A stretch of 64,000 bases of DNA from Nocardioides sp. QY071 (GTDB lineage: Bacteria; Actinomycetota; Actinomycetes; Propionibacteriales; Nocardioidaceae), in contig NZ_CP124681.1 in assembly GCF_029961765.1 (NCBI RefSeq), positions 434,001-498,000 on the forward strand, read 5' to 3'. This document shows, piece by piece, positions 15,820-26,768 of this stretch. Numbering within the stretch: position 1 is the stretch's first letter; every line of letters begins with the position of its first letter. Under the pieces are notes generated by a model that saw only the letters and a list, made by a program, of their open reading frames with translations, had not been told where the DNA came from and searched no databases. The position numbers and the translations under genes are program-made.

Positions 15820-17808
15820 ATGGCCGAGGAGTCCACTGCGACCGCGCCCCCCGAGCTGACGGTCGACGTCGCCGCGCTCACCGTCCTGCTGGACGGGGGG
15901 TACGCCGACGTCCGCCGCACGGTGCGCGAGCTGCTGCCGTCGTACGCCGCCGTGCTGGAGGACGCCGAGGCGATGCCGCGCGCGGAGTTCCGCGAGCGGG
16001 TCAGGGACGTCGTGCTCGAGATCGCCGGCACCGGCGCCGCGGGGATGGGCTTCCCGAAGGAGTACGGCGGGGGCGGCGACATCGGGGCGTCGATCGCCGC
16101 CTTCGAGTCCCTGGCGTACGGCGACCTGTCGGTGCTCGTCAAGGTCGGCGTGCAGTTCGGCCTGTTCGGTGGCGCGATCCTGCAGCTCGGCACGAAGCGC
16201 CACCACGACGCCTACCTCGCCGACGTCGTCAGTGGCCGGCTGCTCGGCTGCTTCGCGATGACCGAGACCGGGCACGGCAGCAACGTGCAGGCGCTGGGCA
16301 CCGTCGCGACCTACGACCCCGCGACGTCCGAGTTCGTGGTCACCACGACGACCCCCAGCGCCGGCAAGGACTACATCGGAAACGCCGCCGAGCACGCACG
16401 GGTGGCGGTGGTGTTCGCCCAGCTGGAGGTGGCCGGCGAGGGGCACGGCGTGCACGCGCTCGTCGTACCGCTGCGCGACGAGGACGGCGCGACGCTGCCC
16501 GGCGTACGGATCGAGGACGACGGCCCCAAGATGGGCCTCAACGGCGTCGACAACGGCCGGATCTGGTTCGACGAGGTGCGGGTGCCGCGTGAGGCGCTGC
16601 TCAACAGGTTCGCCGACGTGACCGAGGACGGCACCTACGTCAGCGAGATCGAGAGCGCCGGCCGGCGGTTCTTCACGATGCTCGGCACCCTGGTCCAGGG
16701 CCGTGTCTCGGTCGGCGCGGCCGGCGTGAGCGCATCGAAGACGGCACTGACCATCGCGGTCCGCTACGCCCTGCAGCGTCGGCAGTTCGAGACCGGCGCC
16801 GAGGACGAGGGCGCGGTCGAGAAGGAGCAGCTGCTGCTCGACTACGGCCTGCACCAGCACCGGCTGTTCCCGCGGCTGGCGCGCACCTACGCGCTGCACT
16901 TCGCGCAGGAGGTGCTGGCCGGCGAGCTGCACGACGTGTTCTCCGGCGTTCGCGACGACGAGGAGACCCGCCGGCTGCTGGAGTCCCGGGCCGCCGGCAC
17001 CAAGGCGCTGGCGACCTGGCACGCGACCGACACGATCCAGGAGTGCCGCGAGGCGTGCGGCGGCGCGGGCTACCTCGCCGTCAACCGGTTCGCCGCGCTC
17101 AAGGCCGACACCGACGTCTTCACGACCTTCGAGGGCGACAACCACGTCCTGCTGCAGCTGGTCGGCAAGGGGCTGCTGACCGACTACGCGAGCGACTTCT
17201 CCGACCTCGACCAGCTCGGGATGGTGCGCTTCGTCGCCGGTCTCGCCGTCGAGACCGTGCTCGAACGTACTCGCGTGCACCGGCTGTTCGAGCAGATCCG
17301 CGACGCCCTGCCGGGCGGCAACGACGACTGGCACACCGACAGCGGGCTGCGCGACCCCAACTACCACCTCGCGATGTACCGATTCCGCGAGGAGCACCTG
17401 ATCGGCGGCGTCGCCCGGCGGCTCAAGCGCGGCGTCGACTCCGGTATGAACCCGGGCGAGGTCTTCTCGCGGGTGCAGGACCATGTCATCGCCGCGGCCC
17501 GCGCCCACGTCGAGCGGCTGGTGCTGGAGGCCTTCGTCGCCAAGGTCGCCTCCGTGCCCGAGGAGTACGGCGACCTCAGGCTGACCCTCAACCTGCTCTG
17601 CGACCTGCACGCGCTGTCCGGCATCGAGGCCGACCGGGGCTGGTTCATCGAGCACGGGCGGCTCACCACCCAGCGCTCGAAGGCGATCACCCGGGAGGTC
17701 GCGGAGCTGTGCCGCCGGGTGCGGCCGGTCGCGCGCGAGCTGGTCGACGCGTTCGCCGTACCGGAGGCGTTGCTGCGCGCCGAAGCACTCATCGGAGGAG
17801 AGGCATGA
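15820..17808 (+). CDS. Acyl-CoA dehydrogenase, acyl-CoA oxidase-like
   Basis: 662-residue FAD enzyme catalysing alpha,beta-dehydrogenation of acyl-CoA. Its length exceeds the ~390 residues of ordinary dehydrogenases and matches acyl-CoA oxidase architecture with an added C-terminal helical domain. GCFAMTETGHGSNVQAL is the flavin-binding block, ECREACGGAGYLAVNRF is near the catalytic site, and TTFEGDNHVLLQL contains the Glu that serves as catalytic base in oxidases. Whether O2 or an electron-transfer flavoprotein accepts electrons cannot be read from the sequence. It overlaps the methyltransferase gene by ATGA, forming a three-gene operon with it and a TetR gene. Confidence 0.87.
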   Translation: MAEESTATAPPELTVDVAALTVLLDGGYADVRRTVRELLPSYAAVLEDAEAMPRAEFRERVRDVVLEIAGTGAAGMGFPKEYGGGGDIGASIAAFESLAYGDLSVLVKVGVQFGLFGGAILQLGTKRHHDAYLADVVSGRLLGCFAMTETGHGSNVQALGTVATYDPATSEFVVTTTTPSAGKDYIGNAAEHARVAVVFAQLEVAGEGHGVHALVVPLRDEDGATLPGVRIEDDGPKMGLNGVDNGRIWFDEVRVPREALLNRFADVTEDGTYVSEIESAGRRFFTMLGTLVQGRVSVGAAGVSASKTALTIAVRYALQRRQFETGAEDEGAVEKEQLLLDYGLHQHRLFPRLARTYALHFAQEVLAGELHDVFSGVRDDEETRRLLESRAAGTKALATWHATDTIQECREACGGAGYLAVNRFAALKADTDVFTTFEGDNHVLLQLVGKGLLTDYASDFSDLDQLGMVRFVAGLAVETVLERTRVHRLFEQIRDALPGGNDDWHTDSGLRDPNYHLAMYRFREEHLIGGVARRLKRGVDSGMNPGEVFSRVQDHVIAAARAHVERLVLEAFVAKVASVPEEYGDLRLTLNLLCDLHALSGIEADRGWFIEHGRLTTQRSKAITREVAELCRRVRPVARELVDAFAVPEALLRAEALIGGEA

Positions 17809-18500
17809 TCCGGTCCACCCTGTCCCACATCCCCGGACTGGGCGGCTGGTCCGACGACCCGCTGTGGGCGTCGTTCTACGACTGGAGTGTCGAGCACCCC
17901 ACCGCCGGCGGCGCCGTGTGGAGGGTCGGCATCAACAGCGACCTGCGCCGGCTCTACCGGGCCGCCGACGAGATCGGCCGGCAGCCCGGGGGCAGCCGGA
18001 TCCTCGACATCCCCTGCGGCGGCGGGGTCGCGCTGCGCGGCCTGCGGCCCGGCCAGGGCGTGGAGTACGTCGCCGGCGACATCGCGCAGACCATGTTGGA
18101 CCGCACGATGCGCGTCGCCGAGCGTCGGGGCCTCGCCGACCAGGTCGTGCCGCGCATCGCCGACGTCGGTGACCTGCCGTTCGACGACGGCTCCTTCGAC
18201 CTGGTCGTCACCTTCACCGGCCTGCACTGCTTCCCCGACCCCGAGCGCGCCGTGGTCGAGATGGCCCGGGTGCTGCGCCCCGGCGGCGTCCTCACCGGCA
18301 GTGCCCTGCTCAACGACACCGGCCTCCGCTTCGAGCCGCTGCGCCGGGTCGGCCGGGTCGCCGGCCTCCTCGGCCCCGGCTGCACCAGCGCCGACCTCGA
18401 GGACTGGTTCGCCCGCGAGGGGATCGCCGACCTCGTCCTCGAGCGCAGCGGCGCGATCGCGTATTTCCGTGGGGTCAAGCGCGGGGGCGCCGGAACGTGA
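17805..18500 (+). CDS. Class I SAM-dependent methyltransferase
   Basis: 231-residue Rossmann-type methyltransferase. Motif I is ILDIPCGGGVALRGL, motif II ends in the acidic GDIAQTMLD, the post-motif region DLPFDDGSFDLVVTFTGLHC and ARVLRPGGVLTGS are the usual UbiE/COQ5-like elements. A strong GGAGGAG precedes ATG 17805, and the gene overlaps both neighbours (ATGA upstream, GTGA downstream). The substrate is unknown; coupling to an acyl-CoA oxidase suggests small-molecule or lipid modification rather than RNA or protein methylation. Confidence 0.83.
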   Translation: MIRSTLSHIPGLGGWSDDPLWASFYDWSVEHPTAGGAVWRVGINSDLRRLYRAADEIGRQPGGSRILDIPCGGGVALRGLRPGQGVEYVAGDIAQTMLDRTMRVAERRGLADQVVPRIADVGDLPFDDGSFDLVVTFTGLHCFPDPERAVVEMARVLRPGGVLTGSALLNDTGLRFEPLRRVGRVAGLLGPGCTSADLEDWFAREGIADLVLERSGAIAYFRGVKRGGAGT

Positions 18501-19060
18501 GCGCGGTCGCGGAGCGCCGTACCGCCATCTTCGCGGCCCTGCGCGCCCTCCTCCTCGAACGGCCCTGGGGCGAGGTCACGCTCGAGGCGGTCGCCCGGGA
18601 CGCCGGGGTGAGCCGGCAGACGCTCTACAACGCCTTCGGCTCGCGCTACGGGCTCGCGCAGGCCTACACGGTCCACCTCGCCGACGCCCTGTGCGCGCTG
18701 ATCGGCTCGACCCTCGCCGCCCACGCGGACTCGCCGCGCGAGGGTCTCGAGGAGGGCCTGCGCCTCTTCCTCGAGACCGCCGCCGAGGACCCGCTGATCG
18801 ACCGGGTCCGCGCCGGCGACGCCCACCACGACCTGGTCCGGATCGTCACCACCGACGCCGGCCCGCTCCTCGTCCGGGTCGCCGAGCAGCTGGAGGAAGC
18901 GGCCGGCGCAGCCTGGCCGGGCACCGACCCCGCCGTCGTACGCGAGCTCGCCCGGGCGCTGGCCCGGCTGGCGCTCAGCTACGTGACGATGCCGCCCGAG
19001 TACGACGACAGCCCCACGGCGATCGCCGCGGGGCTGTCGGGGTTGCTCGCCCCTCGTTGA
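18497..19060 (+). CDS. TetR-family transcriptional regulator
   Basis: 187-residue one-component regulator. The N-terminal helix-turn-helix is TLEAVARDAGVSRQTLYNAF at residues about 29-48; the remainder is a helical ligand-binding domain without recognisable identity. GTG 18497 overlaps the methyltransferase stop (GTGA), so the regulator is cotranscribed with the genes it may control. A repressor of the acyl-CoA oxidase operon is the simplest reading, but no clear palindrome lies near TAGGTT at 15808. Its 3' end runs into the inverted 22-bp repeat array; the first repeat contains the stop codon. Confidence 0.85.
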   Translation: MSAVAERRTAIFAALRALLLERPWGEVTLEAVARDAGVSRQTLYNAFGSRYGLAQAYTVHLADALCALIGSTLAAHADSPREGLEEGLRLFLETAAEDPLIDRVRAGDAHHDLVRIVTTDAGPLLVRVAEQLEEAAGAAWPGTDPAVVRELARALARLALSYVTMPPEYDDSPTAIAAGLSGLLAPR

Positions 19061-19194
19061 GTTGCCGGAAACTCACCGTTGAGTTGCCGGGTTCTCAGCG
19101 TCGAGGTGCCACCCATCGGTCACTCAACGGTGAGGAACCGGCGACTCAACCGCGAGGAACCGGCAAGTCAACGGTGAGGATGGGGCAAGTCAAC
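19056..19194. repeat. Inverted array of ~22-bp repeat units
   Basis: Three units read on the + strand from 19056 (GTTGAGTTGCCGG...CTCACC, then two diverged copies at 19078 and 19100). Three exact 22-bp-spaced units read on the - strand (19129-19150, 19151-19172, 19173-19194) with a partial eighth-base copy at 19121-19128. The arms are mutually inverted, so the transcript can fold into a long imperfect hairpin. It fills the gap between convergent tetR and ppa, where it may terminate both; the tandem spacing of about two helical turns also allows multimeric protein binding. Confidence 0.75.
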
Positions 19195-19199
19195 GAAAC

Positions 19200-19691
19200 T
19201 CAGTGGCCGGTGGTCTTGAACCGCTCGAACGACGCGGCGATCTCGGCCTCGGCCTCGGTGCGGCCGACCCAGTCGGCGCCCTCGACGGACTTGCCGGGCT
19301 CGAGGTCCTTGTAGACCTCGAAGAAGTGCTGGATCTCGAGCCGGTCGAAGTTCGGCACGTGGTTGATGTCGCGCAGGTGCTCCATGCGCGGGTCGCCGGC
19401 CGGGACACAGAGGACCTTGTCGTCGCCGCCGGCCTCGTCGGTCATCCGGAACATGCCGATCGCGCGGCACTTGATCAGGCAGCCCGGGAAGGTCGGCTCC
19501 TGGAGCAGCACCAGCGCGTCGAGCGGGTCGCCGTCCTGGCCGAGGGTGTCCTCGATGTAGCCGTAGTCGGCGGGGTACATCGTCGAGGTGAAGAGGAACC
19601 GGTCCAGGCGCATGCGCCCGGTCTCGTGGTCGACCTCGTACTTGTTGCGGCTCCCCTTGGGGATCTCCACGAGGACGTCGAACTCCAGCAC
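19200..19691 (-). CDS. ppa: Inorganic pyrophosphatase
   Basis: 163-residue family I soluble pyrophosphatase hydrolysing PPi to drive biosynthetic reactions. [17 protein letters not shown] is the N-terminal substrate region and [10 protein letters not shown] the signature with three metal-binding Asp; [11 protein letters not shown] is also conserved. The GTG at 19691 has GGAGGA seven bases upstream and gives the usual family start ([13 protein letters not shown]); longer in-frame forms extend into the divergent gene's promoter. It is divergent from dacB over 160 bp that contains an inverted repeat CATTGT-N5-ACAATG (19793-19809). Confidence 0.95.
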   Translation of the reverse strand: MLEFDVLVEIPKGSRNKYEVDHETGRMRLDRFLFTSTMYPADYGYIEDTLGQDGDPLDALVLLQEPTFPGCLIKCRAIGMFRMTDEAGGDDKVLCVPAGDPRMEHLRDINHVPNFDRLEIQHFFEVYKDLEPGKSVEGADWVGRTEAEAEIAASFERFKTTGH

Positions 19692-19792
19692 AGTCTTCCT
19701 CCACACTCTCGGCCCGGATCGGGGCTGACGATCGGGTCTGGCGCGGACGTGCTCGCGGGAGCTGTGAACCTGCCCGGCGCCGTTGTTCGGAG

Positions 19793-19809
19793 CATTGTCC
19801 CGCACAATG
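19793..19809. promoter_or_regulatory. Short dyad in the ppa-dacB divergent promoter region
   Basis: CATTGT, five bases, ACAATG; one of few AT-richer spots in the 160-bp intergenic region. It may be part of the dacB promoter or an operator. No known regulator motif is recognised. Confidence 0.3.
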
Positions 19810-19851
19810 TCCCGGAACGCGCAGTCGGGGAGCACTCCCGGAAGGAGAACC

Positions 19852-21315
19852 GTGGCCGAGAAGGACCGCGAGCCGGGCACCCGGCGAGGTCGTCGTGTGC
19901 TCTCCGGAGTCCTCGTCGTGGCGCTGCTCGCGGGAGCCGGGGTCGCCTGGCGGACCGGGGCCGCCGAGCGGTGGTGGGACGACCTGCGCGGGGACGGCGG
20001 TACGCCGGCCGACCCGGCCGCGGTCGCGCCCCCACCCGAGGTCGACGTGCCGCCGGTCGTCGTACCCGATGCGCTGGCGCCGGCTGCCGACGGCACGGCC
20101 GCACTCGACGCCCGCGCGGTGAAGCAGGCGCTCGCGCCGCTCGACTCGGCCGACCTGGGCCGCCACGTGATCGCCGCGGTCGGCCCGCTGGAGGGCACCG
20201 GCTACGCGTACGAGGCCGCCGAGGGCGCCGGCGTCGCGATCCCGGCCTCGACGACCAAGCTGGTCACCTCGACGGCCGCACTGTTCCTGCTCGGTCCCGA
20301 GCACACCTTCGCGACCACCACCGTCCTCGACACCAGCGGTACGACGCCCCGCCTGGTCCTCGTGGGCGGCGGTGACCCGCTGCTGGCCCGTGAGCCCAAC
20401 CCGGCGCCGACGGGGGCGACCTACGACCCTCGGCGGGCCGACGTACGCACCCTCGCCAAGCGGACCGCCCGCAACCTGAAGGCGTCCGGCGTCACCAGCG
20501 TCGAGCTCGGCTTCGACGACTCGCTGTTCGCCGGCCCGGCGGTCCACCCGACCTGGAAGCCGGACTACATCCCCGAGGAGATCAACCCGGTCAGCGCACT
20601 GTGGGTCGACGAGGGCCGGGCGCTCCCGGGGCAGGGGCCGGTCGCCGACCCCGCGCTGGAGGCGACCACCGCGTTCGCGCAGGCGCTGGCCCGTCGCGGC
20701 ATCACCGTCACCGGCAGTCCCATCCGGACCTCCGCGCCCGCCGGCGCGACCGAGGTCGGCCGGGTCACCAGCCCCACGGTCGCCCAGATCGTGCAGCGCC
20801 TGGTCGAGGTCAGCGACAACGCCGCCGCCGAGGTGCTGCTGCGCCAGGCGGGCATCGCCGACAGCGGCGACGGGTCCTTCACCGGCGGCCAGCAGGCCGT
20901 CGCGCGGGTGCTCACCGCCAACGGCATCGACCTGCGCGGCTCGGTCCTGTACGACGGCAGCGGGCTGTCCCGTGCCAACCGGCTCGCGCCCGGCGTCCTC
21001 GTCGACGTGCTCCGCCTCGCCGCGTCCGCCGATCACCCCCAGCTGCGCCCGCTGCTGGCCGCCCTCCCGGTCGCCGGCTATACCGGCTCGCTCACCGACC
21101 GCATGGACCTCGGCCCCGCCGCCGGTCGCGGCCGGGTCCGGGCCAAGACCGGGACCCTCACCGGCGTCACCTCGCTCGCCGGCATCGCCATCGACGCCCA
21201 GGGTCACCTCCTGGCCTTCGCGCTCATGGCCGACAAGGTCAAGAAGGACAAGGGCCTGCTCGCCCGCACCACCATGGACACCGCCGCCGCCGGACTCGGC
21301 GCCTGCCTGTGCTGA
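19852..21315 (+). CDS. dacB: D-alanyl-D-alanine carboxypeptidase/endopeptidase (PBP4 type, peptidase S13)
   Basis: 487-residue low-molecular-mass penicillin-binding protein trimming peptidoglycan stem peptides outside the membrane. An N-terminal membrane segment ([18 protein letters not shown]) acts as signal anchor. Penicillin-binding motifs: SxxK in PASTTKLV, SxN in [18 protein letters not shown] in [13 protein letters not shown] 19852 has AAGGAG seven bases upstream. A proline- and valine-rich linker separates anchor and catalytic domain. Its position beside ppa and the zincin gene matches the conserved actinobacterial order. Confidence 0.9.
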   Translation: MAEKDREPGTRRGRRVLSGVLVVALLAGAGVAWRTGAAERWWDDLRGDGGTPADPAAVAPPPEVDVPPVVVPDALAPAADGTAALDARAVKQALAPLDSADLGRHVIAAVGPLEGTGYAYEAAEGAGVAIPASTTKLVTSTAALFLLGPEHTFATTTVLDTSGTTPRLVLVGGGDPLLAREPNPAPTGATYDPRRADVRTLAKRTARNLKASGVTSVELGFDDSLFAGPAVHPTWKPDYIPEEINPVSALWVDEGRALPGQGPVADPALEATTAFAQALARRGITVTGSPIRTSAPAGATEVGRVTSPTVAQIVQRLVEVSDNAAAEVLLRQAGIADSGDGSFTGGQQAVARVLTANGIDLRGSVLYDGSGLSRANRLAPGVLVDVLRLAASADHPQLRPLLAALPVAGYTGSLTDRMDLGPAAGRGRVRAKTGTLTGVTSLAGIAIDAQGHLLAFALMADKVKKDKGLLARTTMDTAAAGLGACLC

Positions 21316-21341
21316 TCCGGGCCGGCTTGGGGGACACGCCC

Positions 21342-21347
21342 TAGGCT
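21342..21347 (+). promoter_or_regulatory. -10 element of leaderless zincin gene
   Basis: TAGGCT, seven bases, then ATG at 21355. Confidence 0.4.
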
Positions 21348-21354
21348 TCCACGC

Positions 21355-22404
21355 ATGACCGCACCCGCCGTACCACTGCCCCCGATGATCGACTGGGGCC
21401 TGGCCGTGGCGCTGGGGTCCAGGCTGGCCGGCGACGGTCCGGTGGTGAGCCGGGCGGAGGCCGACGAGGCGGTCGCCGAGCTGCGGGCGGGTGCGCACCG
21501 CTCGACCGGGCTGGTCCGGGAGTTCACCGGGTTGGACGCGCCGCAGGGCACGGCGCCGATCCTGGTCGTCGACCGGCCGGGCTGGGTGCAGGCCAACGCC
21601 GAGGGCTTCGAGGTCGCCACCCGGCCGATGATCGAGAAGATCGCGGCCAGCAAGCCGCCGAGCGGGATCGGGCTCAAGGTCGGTGCGAAGGTCACCGGCG
21701 CCGAGGTCGGCGGGCTGCTCGGGTTCCTGGCCGGAAAGGTGCTCGGCCAGTTCGACCCGTTCCACGAGCCCCACGGCCGGCTGCTGCTGGTGGCCCCCAA
21801 CATCGTCCACGTCGAGCGCGAGCTCGACGTCGATCCCCAGGACTTCCGGCTCTGGGTCTGCCTCCACGAGGAGACCCACCGGGTGCAGTTCACCGCCGTG
21901 CCCTGGATGCGAGAGCACCTGTTCTCGGAGATCCGCGCCATCAGCGACACCGTCGAGCCCGCCAGCTTCCTCGAGGGCGGCCTCGAGCGGATCACCGAGG
22001 CGATCAAGGCCGGCCGCAACGGCGGCAGCATCGTCGAGATGTTCAGCACCCCCGAGCAGCTCGAGGTCATCGACCGGGTGACCGGCATGATGTCGCTGCT
22101 CGAGGGCCACGCCGACGTCGTCATGGACGACGTGGGCCCGACCGTCATCCCGAGCGTCGCCCAGATCCGCAAGAAGTTCACCAAGCGCCGGCAGGGCGTC
22201 GGCGCCCTCGACCGGGTGCTGCGCAGGCTGCTCGGCCTCGAGGCCAAGATGGCGCAGTACCGCGACGGTGCCCACTTCGTGCGCTCCGTGGTCGACCGGG
22301 TCGGCATGGAGGAGTTCAACGCCGTCTGGGCCGGCCCCGAGAACCTCCCCAGCAAGGCCGAGCTGAGTGACCCGGACGGCTGGGTCAAGCGCGTCCTGGC
22401 CTGA
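21355..22404 (+). CDS. Zinc-dependent metalloprotease, DUF2342 family
   Basis: 349-residue cytoplasmic zincin-like protein. The HExxH zinc motif is LHEETHRVQF at about residues 177-181, and a downstream SLLEGHADVVMDD supplies a likely third ligand region. The family is often labelled coenzyme F420 biosynthesis-associated, but no F420 gene lies here. No signal peptide; a hydrophobic GGLLGFLAGKVLGQF stretch is present. It stands between dacB and tilS, as its counterpart does in mycobacteria, and the tilS ATG follows 15 bp after its stop, so the two are probably cotranscribed. Biological substrate unknown. Confidence 0.85.
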   Translation: MTAPAVPLPPMIDWGLAVALGSRLAGDGPVVSRAEADEAVAELRAGAHRSTGLVREFTGLDAPQGTAPILVVDRPGWVQANAEGFEVATRPMIEKIAASKPPSGIGLKVGAKVTGAEVGGLLGFLAGKVLGQFDPFHEPHGRLLLVAPNIVHVERELDVDPQDFRLWVCLHEETHRVQFTAVPWMREHLFSEIRAISDTVEPASFLEGGLERITEAIKAGRNGGSIVEMFSTPEQLEVIDRVTGMMSLLEGHADVVMDDVGPTVIPSVAQIRKKFTKRRQGVGALDRVLRRLLGLEAKMAQYRDGAHFVRSVVDRVGMEEFNAVWAGPENLPSKAELSDPDGWVKRVLA

Positions 22405-22418
22405 GCCCGTTCGCTGAC

Positions 22419-23399
22419 ATGGGCCTCCACCCGGCGATCGCCGCCGTGCGCCAAGGCGTACGACGCGCGCTGGCCGACCTCGACCCCGGCGCCACCGTCC
22501 TGGTGGCCTGCTCGGGCGGCGCCGACTCGCTCGCCCTGCTCGCGGCCACGGTCTTCGAGGGCCACAAGTGCGGACTCCGGGTCGTCGGTACGACGGTCGA
22601 CCACGGCCTGCAGGACGGATCAGGGGAGCACGCGGCCCGCGTCGTCGCGCAGATGGCCGGCCTCGGCGCCGACGAGACCGCGACCGCGCGGGTCCAGGTC
22701 GACCCCGCCGGGCTCGGGGTCGAGGCTGCCGCCCGGCGGGCCAGGTACGCCGTCCTCGACCAGCTCCACGAGCACTTCGGCGCCGAGCTCGTCCTGCTCG
22801 GCCACACCCGCGACGACCAGGCCGAGACGGTCCTGCTCGGGCTCGCCCGGGGCTCGGGCGGGCGGAGCCTGGCCGGGATGCGTCGCGCGTTCGACCACTA
22901 CCGCCGCCCGCTCCTCGACGTCGCCCGCGCCGACACCGTCGCCGCCTGCCTGGCCGACGGCATCGAGTTCTGGGACGACCCCCACAACAGCGACCCCGGC
23001 TTCGCACGGGTCCGGGTCCGGCAGCGGGTGCTGCCGGTGCTCGAGGACGAGCTCGGCCCCGGTGTCGCCGCCACGCTGGCCCGCACCGCCGACCAGGTCC
23101 GCGCCGACGTCGAGGCGCTCGACGCCCTCGCCGCGACGGCGTACGACGACCTGGCCGGTCCCGACGGCCTCTCCCTCGCCGGCGTCCGGGACCTGCTCCC
23201 CGCCCTCTCCGGCCGGGTGCTGCGCCTCGCCGCGCTCGCAGCCGGGGCGGTCGACGCCGAGCTGTTCCACGTCCACGTCACGGCACTCCAGCGCCTCGTC
23301 GCCGGGACGACGAACGGCGAGGTCCAGCTGCCCGGCCACGTGACGGCGTACCGCGATCGCTCCCACCTCCGCTTCGGGCCGACCCCTGTGGCAGGCTGA
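22419..23399 (+). CDS. tilS: tRNA(Ile)-lysidine synthase
   Basis: 326-residue PP-loop ATPase that converts C34 of the CAU-anticodon tRNA-Ile to lysidine, letting it read AUA. The P-loop is VACSGGADSLALLA at residues about 28-41, and GHTRDDQAETVLLGLARGSG is the second family signature. Its length lacks the full C-terminal TilS domains of E. coli, as usual for actinobacteria. ATG 22419 is 15 bp after the zincin stop. It is followed 4 bp later by hpt, the same pairing as in Bacillus and mycobacteria. Essential function expected. Confidence 0.93.
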   Translation: MGLHPAIAAVRQGVRRALADLDPGATVLVACSGGADSLALLAATVFEGHKCGLRVVGTTVDHGLQDGSGEHAARVVAQMAGLGADETATARVQVDPAGLGVEAAARRARYAVLDQLHEHFGAELVLLGHTRDDQAETVLLGLARGSGGRSLAGMRRAFDHYRRPLLDVARADTVAACLADGIEFWDDPHNSDPGFARVRVRQRVLPVLEDELGPGVAATLARTADQVRADVEALDALAATAYDDLAGPDGLSLAGVRDLLPALSGRVLRLAALAAGAVDAELFHVHVTALQRLVAGTTNGEVQLPGHVTAYRDRSHLRFGPTPVAG

Positions 23400-23403
23400 C
23401 GCC

Positions 23404-23955
23404 ATGCATGCGAGCGACGTCGCGGACGACCTGGTCGAGGTGCTCTTCACCGAGGAGCAGATCCAGGCCCGGGTGGCCGAGATGGCGGCCGAGATCGAGC
23501 GCGACTACGAGGGCAAGGACCTCGTCCTCGTCGGCGTGCTGCGTGGCGCGGTGATGATCATGGCCGACCTCGCCCGCGCCCTGAACAAGCACGTCGAGAT
23601 GGACTGGATGGCCGTGTCGTCGTACGGCTCCGGCACCAAGTCCTCCGGTGTCGTGCGGATCCTCAAGGACCTCGACGCCGACGTCGCCGGGCGCCACGTG
23701 CTCATCGTCGACGAGATCATCGACACCGGCCTGACGCTGTCGTGGCTGACCTCCAACCTCGGCTCGCGAGGCCCGGCCAGCGTCGAGATCGCCACCCTGC
23801 TGCGCAAGCCCGAGGCGCTGCAGATGCCGGTGAAGCCCAGGTACGTCGGCTGGGACATCCCCAACGAGTTCGTCGTCGGCTACGGCCTCGACTACCGCGA
23901 GCGCTACCGCAACATGCGCGACATCGGCACCCTCGCGCCCTCCGTCTACTCCTGA
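23404..23955 (+). CDS. hpt: Hypoxanthine phosphoribosyltransferase
   Basis: 183-residue purine-salvage enzyme transferring phosphoribose from PRPP to hypoxanthine or guanine. VLVGVLRGAVMIMADLARAL is the family N-terminal block, and VLIVDEIIDTGLTLSWL is the PRPP-binding loop with paired acidic residues. VGYGLDYRERYRN near the C-terminus completes the active site. It follows tilS by four bases and precedes ftsH by 109 bp, a conserved tilS-hpt-ftsH order. Confidence 0.95.
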   Translation: MHASDVADDLVEVLFTEEQIQARVAEMAAEIERDYEGKDLVLVGVLRGAVMIMADLARALNKHVEMDWMAVSSYGSGTKSSGVVRILKDLDADVAGRHVLIVDEIIDTGLTLSWLTSNLGSRGPASVEIATLLRKPEALQMPVKPRYVGWDIPNEFVVGYGLDYRERYRNMRDIGTLAPSVYS

Positions 23956-24064
23956 TTCGGCCGCTCACCGCGCTGCCCAACCAGGGACCAGACAGAATGG
24001 GACCCGTCGGCGGCGTGTACCGTCGTCTGATCCTTGTCGACGGAGTTGGGGAGCGAGTAAGTCT

Positions 24065-26124
<2,060 letters not shown>

Positions 26125-26128
<4 letters not shown>

Positions 26129-26715
26129 GCGAGGGCACGGGCGCGTTCGACCACGAGCGCGCCGAGGCCGCCGTACGCGAGCTCCTCGCCGCCATCGGCG
26201 AGGACCCCGACCGCGAGGGGCTCAAGGACACCCCGGCCCGCGTGGCCCGGGCGTACGCCGAGCTCACCGCCGGCCTGCGGATGACGGCGGAGGAGGTGCT
26301 GACCACCACCTTCGACCTCGGGCACGACGAGATGGTGCTGGTCCGCGACATCGAGCTGTGGTCGATGTGCGAGCACCACCTGGTGCCGTTCACCGGCGTG
26401 GCCCATGTCGGCTACATCCCCGCCGAGACAGGCAAGATCACCGGCCTGTCCAAGCTGGCCCGCCTGGTCGACGTCTACGCCAAGCGCCCGCAGGTCCAGG
26501 AGCGGCTGACCACCCAGGTCGCCGACTCCCTGATGGAGCTCCTCGACGCCCGCGGCGTGATCGTGGTGATCGAGGCCGAGCACCTGTGCATGACGATGCG
26601 CGGCGTGCGCAAGGCCGGTGCGCGCACCATCACCTCCGCGGTCCGCGGCACCATGCTCAAGGACCCCGCCACGCGGGCCGAGGCGATGGCGCTCATCCAC
26701 AGCCCGCGGGGCTGA
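26125..26715 (+). CDS. folE: GTP cyclohydrolase I
   Basis: 196-residue enzyme catalysing the first step of tetrahydrofolate synthesis, GTP to dihydroneopterin triphosphate. Zinc ligands are in [13 protein letters not shown] and [10 protein letters not shown], so it is the zinc-dependent FolE1 type. [19 protein letters not shown] is the conserved N-terminal stretch. ATG 26125 overlaps the ftsH stop. The other folate genes (folP, folB, folK) are 5 kb downstream, separated by the rml/glycosyltransferase block that interrupts an otherwise usual ftsH-folE-folP run. Confidence 0.96.
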
Positions 26716-26725
26716 GGGTTGACGC

Positions 26726-26763
26726 GCTGCATGAATCCCCGGCCGGCCGGGGATTCATGCAGC
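26726..26763. terminator. 38-bp perfect palindrome, bidirectional terminator candidate
   Basis: Halves beginning GCTGCATGAATCCCCGGCC are exact reverse complements with no spacer, placed between convergent folE and rmlD-rmlC. In RNA it gives a very stable GC-rich hairpin in either direction, so it likely ends both transcripts. It lacks a T tract. Confidence 0.7.
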
Positions 26764-26768
26764 AGACA

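Noticed and set aside
19056..19194. CRISPR array
   Set aside because: Units are directly adjacent without spacers, arranged as inverted arms, and no cas genes are present.
19168..23007. 1279-codon minus-strand open frame over dacB, zincin and tilS
   Set aside because: Antisense artefact; its only meaningful part would be out of frame with ppa, and the + strand genes carry intact motifs.
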